Both the position numbers and the translations under genes were made by a program. The notes under the pieces are model-generated. The model saw only the letters and a program-made list of their open reading frames with translations. It had not been told where the DNA came from and made no database searches. This document shows positions 4,859-5,947 of a DNA stretch of 5,947 nucleotides, piece after piece. Positions within the stretch are counted from its first letter, which is position 1, and every line of letters starts with the position of its first letter. Origin of the DNA: Arthrobacter sp. (GTDB taxonomy: Bacteria; Actinomycetota; Actinomycetes; Actinomycetales; Micrococcaceae); the NCBI GenBank assembly GCA_018260285.1, contig JAGLBH010000074.1, positions 1,853 to 7,799 on the forward strand, given 5' to 3'.

Positions 4859-5643
4859 TACGGGGTCTGGCCCAGGTGCTTGCGGGTGAAGGCGAGGGAG
4901 CGGGCGAGCCACTCGTCCCGCTCGGCGGGGGTCTTGGCCTTGCGGGTGCTCACTTCGAGGACGGCCTTGCCGCTGAAACCGGTGGAGGCGGCGTACTCGA
5001 GGCAGGCGGCCACGTTCTGGCGGCCGTCGCCGGGAAGCAGATGCTCGTCGGCAGTGCCTCCGCCGTCGCCGTCGGTGACGTGGATGTGCCGCAGGCGGGG
5101 CCCGAGGTCCTTGAAGGCCTGGAGGGAGTCGGCCTCGGCGATCGCCGCGTGGGAGAAGTCCCAGGTGACGTGCTTGTAGTCCTGCGTGACCGGGTTCCAG
5201 TGCGGGAGGTACATCTCCACCTCGCGGTCCCCCACCCTCCACGGGTACATGTTCTCCACGCAGATCTCCACGGCGTAGCGGGACTCGAGGCTGCGGACGC
5301 CCTCGACGAACTCCGTGGCGTAGCGGCGCTGCCAGCGGAACGGCGGGTGCGCCACCACCGAGTCGGCGCCCAGGTCCTCTGCCAGCTTGGCCGAGCGCTC
5401 CATCTTCTGCCAGGCGCTGCCCCAGACCTGTTGCGTCCAGAAGAGCGTCGGCGCGTGGATGGCGATGATCGGCTGGTCGTAGCGGTCGCTGAGGCGCTGC
5501 ATGCGCAGGATCTCCCGGGAGTCCAGGAGGTGCGTCACCATGACCTCTACCCCGTCGAACCCGAGGGAGCTGGCCGCCGCGAAGGTGGCTTCCACCCCCT
5601 TGGGGAAGAGGGATGAGGTGCTGAGAGCCACGGGGGTCGTCAT
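4858..5643 (-). CDS. sugar phosphate isomerase/epimerase-like TIM-barrel protein (Rv0498-like)
   Basis: A member of the xylose isomerase-like/AP endonuclease family 2 TIM-barrel superfamily, 261 residues and cytoplasmic. The substrate is unknown. Candidate metal ligands typical of the fold are visible: Glu33 in DGVEVM, His63 in AIHAP, His99 in VAHPP, Glu130 in CVENMYPW, Asp162 and His165 in WDFSH, His188 and Asp191 in HIHVTDG, His201 in EHLLPGDG, and Glu230 in LEVST. The metal site therefore appears intact and the protein is likely an active enzyme, but not a proven sugar isomerase. The ATG at 5643 is chosen because it lies one base after the phosphatase stop, with AAGGA about 11 nt upstream. 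The in-frame ATG at 5679 would overlap the phosphatase by 35 bases and is preceded by CCCCCG, not a binding site. Pairing with a ppx-like gene and nearby proC recalls M. tuberculosis Rv0496-Rv0498-Rv0500. Confidence 0.88.
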   Translation of the reverse strand: MTTPVALSTSSLFPKGVEATFAAASSLGFDGVEVMVTHLLDSREILRMQRLSDRYDQPIIAIHAPTLFWTQQVWGSAWQKMERSAKLAEDLGADSVVAHPPFRWQRRYATEFVEGVRSLESRYAVEICVENMYPWRVGDREVEMYLPHWNPVTQDYKHVTWDFSHAAIAEADSLQAFKDLGPRLRHIHVTDGDGGGTADEHLLPGDGRQNVAACLEYAASTGFSGKAVLEVSTRKAKTPAERDEWLARSLAFTRKHLGQTP

Positions 5644-5644
5644 G

Positions 5645-5947
5645 TCAGGGGTTGTCCTTGGGTGCGGGGAAGGCGTCATCGGGGGAAGTGTCCGCTGGGG
5701 ACGGGTCGAACGTCACGTGTCCGACGCCCACATAGGAGATGGGCTGCTCGGACTCTTGGAGCAACGTCTCAAAGCGTCGCAGGATGATGCCCTCGCGCAG
5801 GGCCCACGGGCAGATGGACATCTTGTCGATCCCGAAGGCGTCCATGGCCCCGAGCGCCACGAGCGCCCCGCCGAGCAGCTGCGGCGCGCGCAGCTCCGAG
5901 ACGCCGGGCAGCTCGGCCCGCTCCTCGATAGTCATGGCCTCGATGCG
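5645..5947 (-). CDS. ppx: Ppx/GppA family phosphatase, C-terminal part only
   Basis: The last 100 codons of an exopolyphosphatase/guanosine pentaphosphate phosphatase family protein; the N-terminal part with the ATPase-like phosphate-binding motifs lies outside the window. Recognition rests on the conserved C-terminal block: [14 protein letters not shown], then the [18 protein letters not shown] helix, then [14 protein letters not shown], which is characteristic of the actinobacterial Ppx1/Ppx2-type proteins. The frame runs open through the window edge (codons for Arg-Ile-Glu-Ala precede the internal Met at 5935), so that Met is not the start. The last 35 or so residues are Pro/Asp/Ser-rich and look lineage-specific. 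The TGA is followed after one base by the ATG of the isomerase, so the two are very likely co-transcribed and translationally coupled. Whether it hydrolyses polyphosphate or (p)ppGpp cannot be told from this fragment. Confidence 0.88.
   Translation of the reverse strand, partial: RIEAMTIEERAELPGVSELRAPQLLGGALVALGAMDAFGIDKMSICPWALREGIILRRFETLLQESEQPISYVGVGHVTFDPSPADTSPDDAFPAPKDNP

Noticed and set aside
4512..4889. Plus-strand ORF starting MVTGLFCVLALCWALP, which looks like a short secreted or membrane protein
   Set aside because: The start has no clear ribosome binding site. The rest is a translation of the repeat cluster and of antisense isomerase sequence, and the hydrophobic start comes from the right arm of the long hairpin.
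4441..5616. 391-codon plus-strand ORF beginning at GTG next to the strong GGAGGT
   Set aside because: Most of it is antisense to the well-supported isomerase. The GTG directly abuts the ribosome binding site, and the product is low-complexity without family motifs.

Overview
This window comes from a high-GC Gram-positive bacterium (Actinomycetota). GC is roughly 70 % by eye, third codon positions are almost always G or C, and all genes read as actinobacterial versions of their families. The order ppx-like phosphatase, TIM-barrel isomerase, proC matches the Rv0496-Rv0498-Rv0500 neighbourhood of Mycobacterium tuberculosis, as far as I recall it. A member of the Micrococcales is my best guess, but the genus cannot be fixed from the sequence.

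Layout. A minus-strand acuC-type deacetylase (1-1074, C-terminal end outside the window) is divergent from a plus-strand potassium uptake pair. This pair is a TrkH/KtrB translocation subunit (1189-2631) overlapping by 8 nt with a one-domain TrkA/KtrA RCK regulator (2624-3304). It converges on minus-strand proC (3430-4263) across a 125-bp spacer full of GC-rich repeats and a terminator-like hairpin. Upstream of proC is a 594-bp gene-poor gap (4264-4857). Beyond it, a minus-strand sugar phosphate isomerase/epimerase-like protein (4858-5643) follows one base after the stop of a Ppx/GppA phosphatase, of which only the last 100 codons are present (5645-5947).

How they work together. KtrB and KtrA should form one K+ uptake system, with the nucleotide-binding ring gating the pore. 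ProC makes the last step of proline synthesis. K+ uptake and proline are both classical osmotic-stress responses, but the gene sets converge, so this is proximity and not an operon. The phosphatase and isomerase look translationally coupled. AcuC is an independent transcription unit.

The most unusual part is 4264-4857. It holds an AT-richer patch, a strong Shine-Dalgarno in front of an 18-codon ORF, a 63-nt long imperfect hairpin overlapping that ORF, and then a cluster of five hairpins. All five share a CACCCC / GGGGTG stem and an A-rich loop in the same orientation. One of them is a 73-nt nested inverted repeat whose two half-sites differ by a covarying base pair. No coding gene explains this stretch. 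It is either a dispersed palindromic repeat cluster or a structured RNA region.
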